Position numbers and translations under genes: made by a program
Part shown: one piece after another, positions 24,306 through 32,723 of the stretch
Position numbering within the stretch: position 1 is the first letter of the stretch
How the letters are laid out: every line of letters begins with the position of its first letter
Source: Mycolicibacterium canariasense
Lineage (GTDB): Bacteria > Actinomycetota > Actinomycetes > Mycobacteriales > Mycobacteriaceae
Length of the DNA: 64,000 bases
Reading direction: 5' to 3'
Assembly: GCF_002101555.1 (NCBI RefSeq)
Contig: NZ_LQOL01000081.1
Span: 62,001-126,000 of the forward strand
The notes under the pieces: generated by a model
Told to the model about the DNA's origin: nothing
The model's input: only the letters and a program-made list of their open reading frames with translations
Database searches by the model: none

Positions 24306-25199
24306 ATGGAACTGCGTCAGCTCACCTATGCGATGGCGGTGGCCGACGCCGGCTCCTTCACCGCGGCGGCGCGGCGCTGCCACCTGTCGCAGTCGGCGCT
24401 GAGCACGCAGATCGCGCAGTTGGAGGGGGAACTCGGTGTCCGCCTGTTCGAGCGGACCACCCGCCGAGTGGTGCTGACCGAGGCCGGCCAACTGTTCTTG
24501 CCCACCGCGTGCCGCATCGTGGAGCTGGCCGACGAGCTGCGCGCCCAGATGAGCGCGCATGCCGCCGGCGCACTACGCACGCTGCGCGTCGGCAGCACCC
24601 AGACGGCAACGCGTGTGCTGGACCTGCCGGCCCTGCTGGGAGATATGCGTCGCAGGCACGCGGGCGTCCGCATCACCATGACGGCGGGTCCGAGCAGCGA
24701 ACTGATCGCCGCCGTCGCGGACGGCTCCCTCGACATTGCCCTGACCGGCGCCGTCCCACCACCACCGGACCCGCGGCTGGTCTTTCACCCGCTGTCGCCG
24801 CCCGAACCACTGGTGGCCATCGCGCCGCCCGCCACGTCCACCACGGTGGCCGGTTCGGCGACCCTGGCCGAGCTGGCGGGATCGGGGCCGTTCATCGAGT
24901 TCCACACCGGGTCGCAACTGCGCACCATGGTGGACGCCCTGTTCCGCGACGCCGGGTTACACCGGGAGATCATCTTCGAGCTCGGCCAGATCACCGACGT
25001 GGCCCGGTGCGCCGCACAGGGTTTGGGCACGGCCGTCGTTCCGCGCGCCTTCACCGCCGGTCTCGACCTCGTCGATGCGGTCGTCCTGGAGATCGAGGAT
25101 CGTCCCGCGCTGACGGTGGGCGCCTACACCCGGCGCGCCGATCGCGCCCCGATGATCGGCGCGGTGCTGGGCTTGTTCGGAAACCGCGACCTACAATAG
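24306..25199 (+). CDS. LysR-family transcriptional regulator
   Basis: A 297-residue regulator with the winged helix in the first 60 residues (RCHLSQSALSTQIAQLEGELG) and a substrate-binding-like domain. The divergent NmrA gene and the CAGAT-N5-ATCTG dyad between them suggest autoregulation and control of that operon. The effector is unknown. TATTAAT upstream of ATG 24306 is a likely -10 on the plus strand. Confidence 0.86.
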   Translation: MELRQLTYAMAVADAGSFTAAARRCHLSQSALSTQIAQLEGELGVRLFERTTRRVVLTEAGQLFLPTACRIVELADELRAQMSAHAAGALRTLRVGSTQTATRVLDLPALLGDMRRRHAGVRITMTAGPSSELIAAVADGSLDIALTGAVPPPPDPRLVFHPLSPPEPLVAIAPPATSTTVAGSATLAELAGSGPFIEFHTGSQLRTMVDALFRDAGLHREIIFELGQITDVARCAAQGLGTAVVPRAFTAGLDLVDAVVLEIEDRPALTVGAYTRRADRAPMIGAVLGLFGNRDLQ

Positions 25200-25236
25200 C
25201 GCCGCTATTTATTCTAGCCATGATAATGTCGCCGGC

Positions 25237-25821
25237 ATGGCGATCGAGGACCGCCGCGAGCGGGAGCGGCAGGCGCGCCGACGACTGATCGTCGCCACCG
25301 CGCGCACGTTGGCCGAGGCCGAAGGGTGGGATGCCGTCACCACCCGGCGGCTGTCCACCGAGATCGAATACAGCCAGCCGGTCCTCTACAAACACTTCGC
25401 CGGCATGGAGCAGATCGCCGAGGCGGTCGCGCTCGACGGGTTCGACGAACTCGCCCAGGCGCTTCGGGCCACCCGCGCCGACGCGGGCACCGCCGACGCC
25501 GCCCTGACCCGAATAGCGCAGGCCTACCTCGGTTTCGCGCACGAACACCCCGCCGTCTACGACGCGATGTTCACCCGGGCCACCACGTTGCGCTTCGCCG
25601 CCGAGGACACCCCGCCCCCACTTGCGGCGGCCTTCGCCGAACTGCGCCGGGCCGTGGCCGGGGTGGTCGGCGAGCCCGACGCGGACACCCTCACCGAAGT
25701 GTTCTGGGCCGCCCTGCACGGATTGCTCACCCTCACCCGCACCGGCCGGCTGCGCCCCGGGCACGACGACGAGCGACTGCGGCTGCTCATCGAGCAGTTC
25801 GGCGCCAGAGTAGGTTCTTGA
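25237..25821 (+). CDS. TetR-family transcriptional regulator
   Basis: A 194-residue regulator with the helix-turn-helix TTRRLSTEIEYSQPVLYKHFAG (about residues 33-54) and a C-terminal ligand domain like the TetR_C WHG type (VFWAALHGLLTLTRTGRL). TAATGT at 25224-25229 ends seven bases before the ATG, so the mRNA may be leaderless. It is followed by a Ddn-like gene 32 bases downstream that it may control. Confidence 0.83.
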   Translation: MAIEDRRERERQARRRLIVATARTLAEAEGWDAVTTRRLSTEIEYSQPVLYKHFAGMEQIAEAVALDGFDELAQALRATRADAGTADAALTRIAQAYLGFAHEHPAVYDAMFTRATTLRFAAEDTPPPLAAAFAELRRAVAGVVGEPDADTLTEVFWAALHGLLTLTRTGRLRPGHDDERLRLLIEQFGARVGS

Positions 25822-25853
25822 GATCGGGCCGGAACCGGAGTTGGATCGAAGGC

Positions 25854-26237
25854 ATGCAGCTCCCACACTGGCTGGCGCGGTTCAACCGGCACGTCACCAA
25901 TCCCATCCAGCGGCTGTGGGCGGGCTGGCTACCCACCATGGGCATCCTGCACCACGTCGGCCGCAAGTCCGGAAAGCCTTATCGCACACCGCTATCGGTG
26001 TTCGGGACGGATGACGGGGTGGCGATCATGCTGACCTACGGCCCGGACCGCGACTGGCTCAAGAACATCACCGCCAGCGGCGGCGGCCAGATCAAACGCG
26101 GCGGCCGCACCGCCCACTACACCGATCCACGGGTGATCTCCAAGGCCGAAGCGGCACAAGCGATCACCGGCCCGCTACGTTTCCTGTTCGCCCGGCTGCC
26201 GTTCGAACAGGCCGTGCTGTTGCGCCGCGCCGGCTAG
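25854..26237 (+). CDS. deazaflavin-dependent nitroreductase family protein
   Basis: A 127-residue split-barrel F420/FMN-binding protein of the Ddn/DUF385 type, with the typical GILHHVGRKSGKPYRTPLSVF strand pair and LTYGPDRDWLKNITASGGGQI. It is distinct from the 7125 paralogue. The substrate is unknown. It follows the TetR gene in the same direction and overlaps the converging 63-residue gene by 4 bases. Confidence 0.8.
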   Translation: MQLPHWLARFNRHVTNPIQRLWAGWLPTMGILHHVGRKSGKPYRTPLSVFGTDDGVAIMLTYGPDRDWLKNITASGGGQIKRGGRTAHYTDPRVISKAEAAQAITGPLRFLFARLPFEQAVLLRRAG

Positions 26238-26425
26238 TACTTCCGGTCACCCTCACTGCTGTCGAAGAACGCCCAATCACCATCCACGGACAGCACTTCC
26301 ATCCGCCACCCCAGCTCGGGTTCGGCCTTCTGGTCGACGAACCAGGCGTGCGCGTCGTCGGCGCTTTCGATGTCCTTGGTGTCGACGACCTCACCCTTCG
26401 GATTGAGCACACGATACGTAGCCAT
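26234..26425 (-). CDS. small hypothetical protein (63 aa)
   Basis: A 63-residue protein, MATYRVLNPKG at the start, with a predicted beta-alpha-beta-beta fold (DAHAWFVDQK, GWRMEVLSVDGDWAFFD). No family function is known to me. It follows the aldehyde dehydrogenase gene by 18 bases on the same strand and ends in a 4-base overlap with the converging Ddn-like gene. Confidence 0.65.
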   Translation of the reverse strand: MATYRVLNPKGEVVDTKDIESADDAHAWFVDQKAEPELGWRMEVLSVDGDWAFFDSSEGDRKY

Positions 26426-26443
26426 GCGGTGGGGGTTCCCCGT

Positions 26444-27814
26444 TCAGCGCGGTTGAATCGCCGACCAGTGCACCACCTTGGTCGCGGTCATCTCGTCGAG
26501 CAGTTCCGGGCCGAAACCGAATCCGGACCCGCTGGCCCGCCGCGGCTGCGCCGCGCCGCCGGGCGCGCCCCCGAACACGTCGTTGATCTTCACCGTGCCG
26601 ACCGGCAGGCGCCGCCAGCCCTGCTGCGCGTGTGCCATGTCCGCGGTGAGGATGGTGGCGGCCAGGCCGTACCGGTCGTCGGCGGCCTGCGCCAGCGCCG
26701 TGTCGAAATCCGGGACGACTCGCACCGGCGCGATCGGGCCGAAGGTTTCCTCGCACATCACCAGCATGGGTGGTGCGCAGTCGGTCAGCACCGTGGGTGG
26801 GTAGAAAGCGCCTGGGCCGCTTGGCTTTTCGCCACCGGTGAGGACATGGGCCCCACGGCGGACGGCATCGGTGACGTGCGCATGCACCAGGTCGCGATGC
26901 CGTTCGTCGACCAGCGGACCGATCTTCTCGGCCCAGCGCCGCGCCTGTTCGACCAGGGCGGCGACGAACTCGTCGGCGATAGATTCCACGACGTACACAC
27001 GCTCCACCGAGACGCAGATCTGCCCGGCGTTGGCGAAGGCCCCGAGCGCCGCCTGCTCGGCTGCCCACGCCGGATCGACGCCGGCGTCCACGATGAGCGC
27101 GTCGTTGCCGCCGTTCTCCAGCAGCGCCTTCGCACCGCGCTCGGCGCAGGCGCGCGCGATGGCCCGGCCGGTCTGGCTGCTCCCGACGTGGGCGACGACC
27201 TCGACCGCCGGGGCCGTGGCCAGCCGCGCTCCGACGGTGCCGTCTCCGTCGATGATCTGCAGCACCCCGTCGGGCAGGTGTGCCGCCAGCAGCTCGGCGA
27301 ACCGCCGGCCCGCGGTCGGGCAGCGCTCGCTGGGTTTGTGCACCACGGTGTTCCCGGTGACCAGCGCCGCACCGAGCAGCCCGGCGGCCACCGCGACGGG
27401 ATCGTTCCACGGGGTGAGTACGGCCACCACACCGCGCGGCTGCGGAATCATCAGATCGGTGGCCGACCAGTTGCCCTGCAGCGCGGCGCCGCGGTGCAGC
27501 GGACCCAGTTCGGCGTACTGGCGCAACGTCCCGATACCCGCGCGCACCCCACCGAGCGCGTCGTCCCCCGGTTTCCCGGTCTCACGCTCGACGAGGTCGG
27601 CAAGCTCGCTGGCCGCCGCCTCGACGTCGTCGGCCGCGGCACTCAGCGCGGCGGCCCGCTCGGCCGCAGCGGTGGCGGCCCACCCCGGGAAGGCCAGCGC
27701 GGCGGCGCGCACCGCACCGTCGCAGGACGAGGGCTCGGCAACCGGAACCCGGCTCACCACGTCACCCGTGCGGGGATCGAGGACGGTCAGAACATCGCCG
27801 ATGATCGAAGTCAC
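26444..27814 (-). CDS. aldehyde dehydrogenase
   Basis: A 456-residue NAD(P)-dependent aldehyde dehydrogenase. The catalytic Cys is in NAGQICVSVERVYV (near residue 270). The general-base Glu is in LLENGGNDALIV, which reads ENGG where most members have ELGG. TPWNDPVAVA and EETFGPIAPVRV are further signatures. It lies downstream of eutBC, so acetaldehyde from ethanolamine is a plausible substrate, although the enzyme is of the non-acylating type and would give acetate. Confidence 0.85.
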   Translation of the reverse strand: MTSIIGDVLTVLDPRTGDVVSRVPVAEPSSCDGAVRAAALAFPGWAATAAAERAAALSAAADDVEAAASELADLVERETGKPGDDALGGVRAGIGTLRQYAELGPLHRGAALQGNWSATDLMIPQPRGVVAVLTPWNDPVAVAAGLLGAALVTGNTVVHKPSERCPTAGRRFAELLAAHLPDGVLQIIDGDGTVGARLATAPAVEVVAHVGSSQTGRAIARACAERGAKALLENGGNDALIVDAGVDPAWAAEQAALGAFANAGQICVSVERVYVVESIADEFVAALVEQARRWAEKIGPLVDERHRDLVHAHVTDAVRRGAHVLTGGEKPSGPGAFYPPTVLTDCAPPMLVMCEETFGPIAPVRVVPDFDTALAQAADDRYGLAATILTADMAHAQQGWRRLPVGTVKINDVFGGAPGGAAQPRRASGSGFGFGPELLDEMTATKVVHWSAIQPR

Positions 27815-27847
27815 GGCGGGTGGCGTACCCCGTCACCGTGAAACTAA

Positions 27848-28330
27848 TCAGCGCCGCCAGGTGAGCACGCCCCCGGTGCCGGTCAGCATCGCCGAACCGG
27901 GCATCACCCGCAGCCGGTACGGCGTCAGGCGCAGTGCCGCGAACGACGGCGACGTGGGCCCGTCCCACCCCGGGATGATGCTCGGGTCGTAACCGACGGG
28001 AGCCGGGCCGTTGGCGAACTTCTCCCACACCTGGGTGCGGGTCTCGTCGTCGGTGTACCACTCGACCAGGGCTTCGGCGCTGCAGGTGTCCTGTTTCGGT
28101 GACCAGTAGTTCACCGATACATAGGGATGCGCCGCCAAATGCGCCTTCTTGATCGGGGTGGGTGCGGTGGCGATCCAGCCGAACAGGTCGGTGCCGTCCC
28201 ATTCCCAGATCGGGTGCAGGATCCGGCTGCGGGGCCGGCCGTCGGCATCGACGGTGGCCACCGAGGCCCACACGATCGAATGAGCCAACTCGATGAACGG
28301 GGGTGCGATCCGGTCCAGTGTTGTCGTCAC
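27848..28330 (-). CDS. pyridoxamine 5'-phosphate oxidase-like flavoprotein
   Basis: A 160-residue split-barrel protein of the PNPOx-like superfamily: VATVDADGRPRSRILHPIWEW and HLAAHPYVSVNYWSP are the FMN-site strands. It is not the classical PdxH enzyme, since the C-terminal pyridoxal-site motif is absent. Role unknown. It is located 10 bases downstream of eutC and 33 bases upstream of the aldehyde dehydrogenase gene, so probably in the same transcript. Confidence 0.78.
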   Translation of the reverse strand: MTTTLDRIAPPFIELAHSIVWASVATVDADGRPRSRILHPIWEWDGTDLFGWIATAPTPIKKAHLAAHPYVSVNYWSPKQDTCSAEALVEWYTDDETRTQVWEKFANGPAPVGYDPSIIPGWDGPTSPSFAALRLTPYRLRVMPGSAMLTGTGGVLTWRR

Positions 28331-28340
28331 ACCCTCCAGG

Positions 28341-29105
28341 CTACGAAATCGCCTGCGCCGCCGTTCCGAGTTCGTCGGCGCGGGAGGTGTCCTTCAGGTC
28401 GACGCCGGAACGGCCCAGCCTGCGCGCCCCGTCGACCAGGCCGGCCACCACCCGAGCGGCGGCCGCGTAGCCGAGCCCTTCCGGCGGGTGCACGTTGGAA
28501 ATGCAGTTGCGGTCGGCATCGGTGCGCCCGGGTTCCGGCCGGTGGGTGAGGTAGATGCCCAGGCTGCTGGCCACCGACAGGCCGGGCCGCTCGCCGATGA
28601 GCACGAGCAGGGTGCGCACCCCCATCCGCGCCCCGATATGGTCCCCGAGCGCCACCCGCGCCTGGGTGGCAATCACCGGTGGCGCAAGGGAATACCGCTC
28701 ACCCAGCACCTCGACCAACGCGGTGAGCAAGCCCGGGCCGTGTTCGGTCAGCGCCCGCGGGGACAGCCCGTCGGCGAGCACCACCCCGATATCGGCGTCG
28801 CCGCGCGGCACCGCGTCCAGATCGGCCGGCAGCCGGCCCTTGTCCGGCCGGCGCAGGTACTCGCTGCGCCCGTCGGCCTGGCTGGCGACGACGGCCGGCG
28901 TGCCGATGCCCACCGCGGTGACGGCGGCCACGGTGGCCTCGACATCCAGCGGGATGTGCACCGCATCGCGAGCGGCCGCGTGCGCCGCGGCGAATTCCAG
29001 CACCCGGGTGGTCGGCAGCGCGTTGCCGGCCCGGCCCAGCCCGATGCGGGACTGGGTGGTCAGCCGCAACTCGTTCCAGAACTGTTGCGCGGCAGGGCTT
29101 GTCAT
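28341..29105 (-). CDS. eutC: ethanolamine ammonia-lyase small subunit EutC
   Basis: The 254-residue light chain of the adenosylcobalamin-dependent lyase that splits ethanolamine into acetaldehyde and ammonia. SRIGLGRAGNALPTT near residue 20 and the C-terminal NCISNVHPPEGLGYAAAA are EutC signatures. It lacks much of the N-terminal extension of the enterobacterial protein (about 295 residues), which targets EutC to microcompartments. ATG 29105 overlaps the eutB stop as ATGA. Confidence 0.93.
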   Translation of the reverse strand: MTSPAAQQFWNELRLTTQSRIGLGRAGNALPTTRVLEFAAAHAAARDAVHIPLDVEATVAAVTAVGIGTPAVVASQADGRSEYLRRPDKGRLPADLDAVPRGDADIGVVLADGLSPRALTEHGPGLLTALVEVLGERYSLAPPVIATQARVALGDHIGARMGVRTLLVLIGERPGLSVASSLGIYLTHRPEPGRTDADRNCISNVHPPEGLGYAAAARVVAGLVDGARRLGRSGVDLKDTSRADELGTAAQAIS

Positions 29106-30526
29106 GCGCCCGCCAACGCCCGCAGCGGGGACTGGTCGACGTCCACGGGCAGCACCCGGCCGTGCGCATCGCTCATGCCCAGACCGCGCAGCCAGGCCTC
29201 GAACTCCGGAGCCGGGCGCAGGCCGAGCACCTGCCGGGCGTACAGCGCATCGTGGAAGGACAGACTCTGGTAGCCCAGCATCACGTCGTCGGCACCCGGC
29301 ACGGCGATCACGAACGCGACACCGGCCGCGCCCAGCAGCGTCACCAGTGTGTCCATATCATCTTGGTCGGCTTCGGCGTGGTTGGTGTAGCAGACATCCA
29401 CCCCCATCGGCAGGCCGAGCAGCTTGCCGCAGAAGTGATCCTCCAGACCGGCCCGGATGATCTGCTTCCCGTCGTACAGGTACTCCGGACCGATGAAACC
29501 GACCACGGTGTTGACCAGCAGCGGCTCCAAGTCGCGGGCCACCGCGTAGGCCCGGGCCTCCAGCGTCTGCTGATCGACCGGCAGCCCGCCCATCCCCAGG
29601 TGCGCACCGGAACTCAGTGCCGAGCCCTGACCGGTCTCCAGATACATCACGTTGTCCCCGACCGTGCCGCGGTGCAGCGACCGGCCGGCCGCCAAACCCT
29701 CACGCAGCAAAGCAATGTCGACGCCGAAGGCGCTGTTGGCTCCTTCGGTGCCGGCCACCGACTGGAACACCAGATCCACCGGCACCCCTCGCCCGATCAG
29801 GTCGATGGTGGTGGTCACATGGGACAGCACGCAGGACTGCACCGGGATTCCGTAGCGCATCCGGATCTCGTCGAGGAGCAGCAGCAGGTCGGCCGTCGCC
29901 TCCGGCGAGTCGGTGGCCGGATTGATCCCGATGACCGCATCGCCGCAGCCCATCAGCAGGCCGTCCAGCACGGCCGCGGCGATTCCGCGTGGATCGTCGG
30001 TGGGATGGTTGGGTTGCAACCGGGTGGCCAACGTGCCGGGCAGCCCGACGGTGGTGCGGAACGCCGCGCTCACCGGCATGGCCCTGGCGGCGGCGATGAG
30101 ATCCTGGTTGCGCATGATCTTGCTGACGGCCGCGGCCATCTCCGGCGTGATGGCCGCCGCGACCGAAGCCAGGGTGGCCGCCGCGTCGGGCCCGGCCGCG
30201 ACGTCGAGGATCCAGTCCCGCAGGCCGCCGACGGTCAGATGGGAGATCTTCTGGAACGCCGTCCGGTCGTGGTTGTCGATGATCAGGCGGGTCACCTCGT
30301 CGTCCTCATAGGGCACGACGAGCTCGTCGAGGAACACGTCCAGGCCGATATCGGCCAGCGTCCACTGGGCGGCGGCGCGTTCGGCGTCCGAGGAGGCCGC
30401 GCAGCCCGCGAGCTGGTCACCCGAGCGCAGCGGGGTCGCCTTGGCCAGCACGTCGACCAGGCCGTTGAAGGTGTAGCTGACGCCGGCCAGGGTGGCGGTG
30501 CGCTGTTTGAGTCGGGGTCCGGGCAC
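29102..30526 (-). CDS. eutB: ethanolamine ammonia-lyase large subunit EutB
   Basis: The 474-residue TIM-barrel subunit carrying the ethanolamine and cobalamin site: VSYTFNGLVDVLAKATPLRSGD at the N-terminus, GDAVIGINPATDS in the middle, and VGFIGPEYLYDGKQIIRAGLEDHFCGKLLGLPMG near residue 340-375. GTG 30526 is preceded at six bases by TAGCTT, so the mRNA appears leaderless and has no room for a cobalamin riboswitch. No shell-protein, eutA or permease genes lie nearby. Confidence 0.94.
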   Translation of the reverse strand: MPGPRLKQRTATLAGVSYTFNGLVDVLAKATPLRSGDQLAGCAASSDAERAAAQWTLADIGLDVFLDELVVPYEDDEVTRLIIDNHDRTAFQKISHLTVGGLRDWILDVAAGPDAAATLASVAAAITPEMAAAVSKIMRNQDLIAAARAMPVSAAFRTTVGLPGTLATRLQPNHPTDDPRGIAAAVLDGLLMGCGDAVIGINPATDSPEATADLLLLLDEIRMRYGIPVQSCVLSHVTTTIDLIGRGVPVDLVFQSVAGTEGANSAFGVDIALLREGLAAGRSLHRGTVGDNVMYLETGQGSALSSGAHLGMGGLPVDQQTLEARAYAVARDLEPLLVNTVVGFIGPEYLYDGKQIIRAGLEDHFCGKLLGLPMGVDVCYTNHAEADQDDMDTLVTLLGAAGVAFVIAVPGADDVMLGYQSLSFHDALYARQVLGLRPAPEFEAWLRGLGMSDAHGRVLPVDVDQSPLRALAGA

Positions 30527-30532
30527 CTACCG

Positions 30533-30538
30533 AAGCTA
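30533..30538 (-). promoter_or_regulatory. -10 element for leaderless eutBC transcript
   Basis: TAGCTT (30538-30533) fits TANNNT and ends six bases before the GTG of eutB, the position expected when transcription starts at the start codon. The only upstream space is the 56-base gap to the TetR stop codon, which also contains GTAAC (30549-30553) and GTTAC (30582-30586) as distant inverted half-sites. Confidence 0.45.
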
Positions 30539-30582
30539 GACATCGCGTGTAACGCGCCCGGGTGGGCACGATGACGCCCGTG

Positions 30583-31170
30583 TTACGTGCTGACGGTGCG
30601 GACCGCCGCGGGCAGGCTGGGCAGGAAATGCTTGGCGGCGAACGCCCGGATCTCGTCGGCCGTCTGCACCGGCTGCACGCTGGGCAACAGCAGAACCATT
30701 GCCGCGTAACGCAGGATGGTGTCGGCGAACTCGTTGACGGCCGGCGCGCCGATACGTTCGGCGAAGCCGGGCGGGAAGATGATCCGCAGCGCGTCGGCCA
30801 TCCGCTCGACCGCGGCGCCGTAATGCCGGTGCATCAGCTCCAGCACCAGCGCCGGTTCGTCGACCATCATCCGGTTGAGCACCCGGTGCCTGCGGAACCG
30901 CAGGATCGACAGGGTGAACGCCTCGACGTAGTAGTTGGCTTGTGGCCCGGCGCTTTTCAGTTCCTGCGCGATATCGGCGAACAGCGCCACATTCTCCCGC
31001 TCGATGACCGCGCCGACCAGTTCGTCGCGGTTGGCGAACCGCCGGTAGATGGTGGTGCGGCTGACCCCGGCCCGCTTGGCGACGTCGTCGAGGGCAACAC
31101 GGCGGAAACCGTGCCGCTCGAACTCGACGAGCGCGGCGTCGAGGATCGCTTGGGTGGCATCGGGCGTCAT
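30583..31170 (-). CDS. TetR-family transcriptional regulator
   Basis: A 195-residue regulator with the helix-turn-helix LDDVAKRAGVSRTTIYRRFANRDEL near residues 32-56 and a helical ligand domain. ATG 31170 follows the stop of the oxygenase-like gene by one base; a start at 31197 would overlap it by 26 bases. Coupling to the MpaB-like oxygenase gene suggests it regulates that operon, though eutBC lies downstream on the same strand. Confidence 0.83.
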   Translation of the reverse strand: MTPDATQAILDAALVEFERHGFRRVALDDVAKRAGVSRTTIYRRFANRDELVGAVIERENVALFADIAQELKSAGPQANYYVEAFTLSILRFRRHRVLNRMMVDEPALVLELMHRHYGAAVERMADALRIIFPPGFAERIGAPAVNEFADTILRYAAMVLLLPSVQPVQTADEIRAFAAKHFLPSLPAAVRTVST

Positions 31171-31171
31171 A

Positions 31172-32038
31172 TCAGGCTTGGGCGTCGGCTCGGGCATAGC
31201 CGCGCTGCGCGAACTTGTTGTAGCGCACCGACATCGGCAGCCGGTCCCATACCCAGTTCACCGGCTTGGACCGCCAGAACGCCGCGAAGCGCTGGTAGTT
31301 GCGCTCCTGACGCTCGGTCCACGGCAGGTCGAGCAGGTCACGTGCGCGTGGCGGCAGACCGCCGGTGGTGAGGAACGCGGCGAGCGGATCGAATACGGTG
31401 GCCACCACTTTCCAGACGGCCGGGTGCACTGCCTTGGGGCAGGGAAAGCCCTTGGTCACATAGCCGACACCGTATTTCGCGCTCTTGTGCGGGACGGCCA
31501 CCTCGTTCATCATCCGGTCCCAGTAGCGTTCGAACTCGGCGTAGGTGGCCGGCATCGGCCGGTCGCTGACACCGTAGCGGCGGTACCAGGTCTTGGATTC
31601 CAGCCAGATCTGCTCCTTCTCCTGCGGGCTGAGCCGTTTGACGAAGGTGTCGGCGAAGTAATAGATCTGCTCGACGAAGGTGGCGTGCGCCCAGAAGTAG
31701 GTGTCCGGATCCAGCGCGTGATAGCGACCCCCGTCAGGCATGTCACCCTTGACGTGGTGGTGAAAGTCGCGCACCTGGGTGCCCGCGTTGTCCTGCTCGG
31801 TGCCGTACACCGTGCGGAAGATCGGCGGGATGGTGCGCTTGAGCCGTTCGGCGGTGTCGGAGAAGAAGGTCGAGTGGTCCAGCACACCCTGGCCGAGTTC
31901 GGCCAGCATGTTCTGCAGCACGGCGGGCCGCGGGCCGATCAGGTACATCCGGTTGTCACCGAAGTACTTCCACACCAGCGAGTCGGGGCCCAGCGGGAGG
32001 GCGTCGGTCTGCTGCGGCTGCTCGGCCAGTTCGGTCAC
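31172..32038 (-). CDS. MpaB/latex-clearing-type oxygenase (DUF2236)
   Basis: A 288-residue protein of the DUF2236 family, which includes fungal MpaB and rubber oxygenase Lcp, helical proteins that bind haem. Conserved features are RMYLIGPRPAVLQ and FHHHVKGDMPDGGRYHALDPDTYFWAHATFVEQ, whose histidines are candidate haem ligands, and the later RYWDRMM. It probably carries out an oxygenase or hydroxylation reaction on a hydrophobic substrate. GTG 32038 is the start. Mycobacteria have many paralogues, often beside a TetR gene as here. Confidence 0.8.
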   Translation of the reverse strand: MTELAEQPQQTDALPLGPDSLVWKYFGDNRMYLIGPRPAVLQNMLAELGQGVLDHSTFFSDTAERLKRTIPPIFRTVYGTEQDNAGTQVRDFHHHVKGDMPDGGRYHALDPDTYFWAHATFVEQIYYFADTFVKRLSPQEKEQIWLESKTWYRRYGVSDRPMPATYAEFERYWDRMMNEVAVPHKSAKYGVGYVTKGFPCPKAVHPAVWKVVATVFDPLAAFLTTGGLPPRARDLLDLPWTERQERNYQRFAAFWRSKPVNWVWDRLPMSVRYNKFAQRGYARADAQA

Positions 32039-32064
32039 GGGTACAGTGTTACAGATATTGAACT

Positions 32065-32499
32065 TTGTTCCAACCGGGTGTGGTTCAGGTCACCGACGGC
32101 ACCGTCATCTGGACCGCGCCCGGCGGTCGCACGTACCGCACCACACCGGGCGGGGCGGACCTGTTCGGGGTGTTCGGGCGGGCCGACTGCCGAGAACCGA
32201 CGCCGCCGCGCCGGGTGCCGTCCCGGGCGGAGCACCGACAACGGGCCCGTGCCCGCAACCGCCGGCTGCGGCCCGTCAACGAGGCCGGGCGGCGTTACGA
32301 CTTCGCGCGTCGCCGCGAGCTCCGGCGCATCGGCGACCGCAATCACATGCGGCGGTTGAAGCGGGTGTTCAAAGGCGACGCCCCGAGCATCAGCCCGTGG
32401 TGCACCTACGTCAACGAGCCGATGGAACCCGAAGAGCTGCCCGATGATTGGTCGCCGCCGCCACCGCGGATGTGCGATCCCGACGAGCCGCCGTTCTGA
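32065..32499 (+). pseudogene. C-terminal remnant of a 13E12-repeat (DUF222/HNH) protein
   Basis: The frame opens without a good start (TTG 32065) and reads DGTVIWTAPGGRTYRTTPGGADLF, the hallmark sequence just after the HNH endonuclease domain of mycobacterial REP13E12 proteins. It continues with a basic stretch and ends in EPPF, like intact members. The N-terminal DUF222 and HNH parts, normally about 300 residues, are missing. M. tuberculosis has a 13E12 protein (Rv0515) at the same place beside hemB. The 3' 94 bases overlap a real gene on the other strand. Confidence 0.7.
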
Positions 32500-32723
32500 C
32501 GGCGCAGGCGGGCGATGCCCAGCACCACCAGCACGCCCGCGGTGGTGGCGAGGATGAGCGCCAGCACGATCAGCGGCGGGTAATAGACCACCGACGTGGT
32601 CGCCGGCTCGCCCTCCAGGATGGGCGCCACCTGGGCGGTCTCGCTCGCGGCCTGCCAGCTCAGGACGCAGCCCAGCAGCGCGACGGCGGCCAACACGAGT
32701 TCGATCACGGCGCGACGGTTCAC
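32406..32723 (-). CDS. small membrane protein (Rv0514-like)
   Basis: A 105-residue protein with two membrane helices (VLAAVALLGCVLSW and PPLIVLALILATTAGVLVVLGIA) and a glycine/serine-rich tail. It matches Rv0514 in size and position. Function is unknown. ATG overlaps the DUF3093 gene stop by 4 bases. The tail-coding part is antisense to the 13E12 remnant. Confidence 0.7.
   Translation of the reverse strand: MNRRAVIELVLAAVALLGCVLSWQAASETAQVAPILEGEPATTSVVYYPPLIVLALILATTAGVLVVLGIARLRRQNGGSSGSHIRGGGGDQSSGSSSGSIGSLT

Noticed and set aside
32065..32499. An intact plus-strand gene of 144 codons
   Set aside because: There is no valid start, the first residues match the middle of longer DUF222 proteins, and the end overlaps a conserved gene; treated as a remnant.
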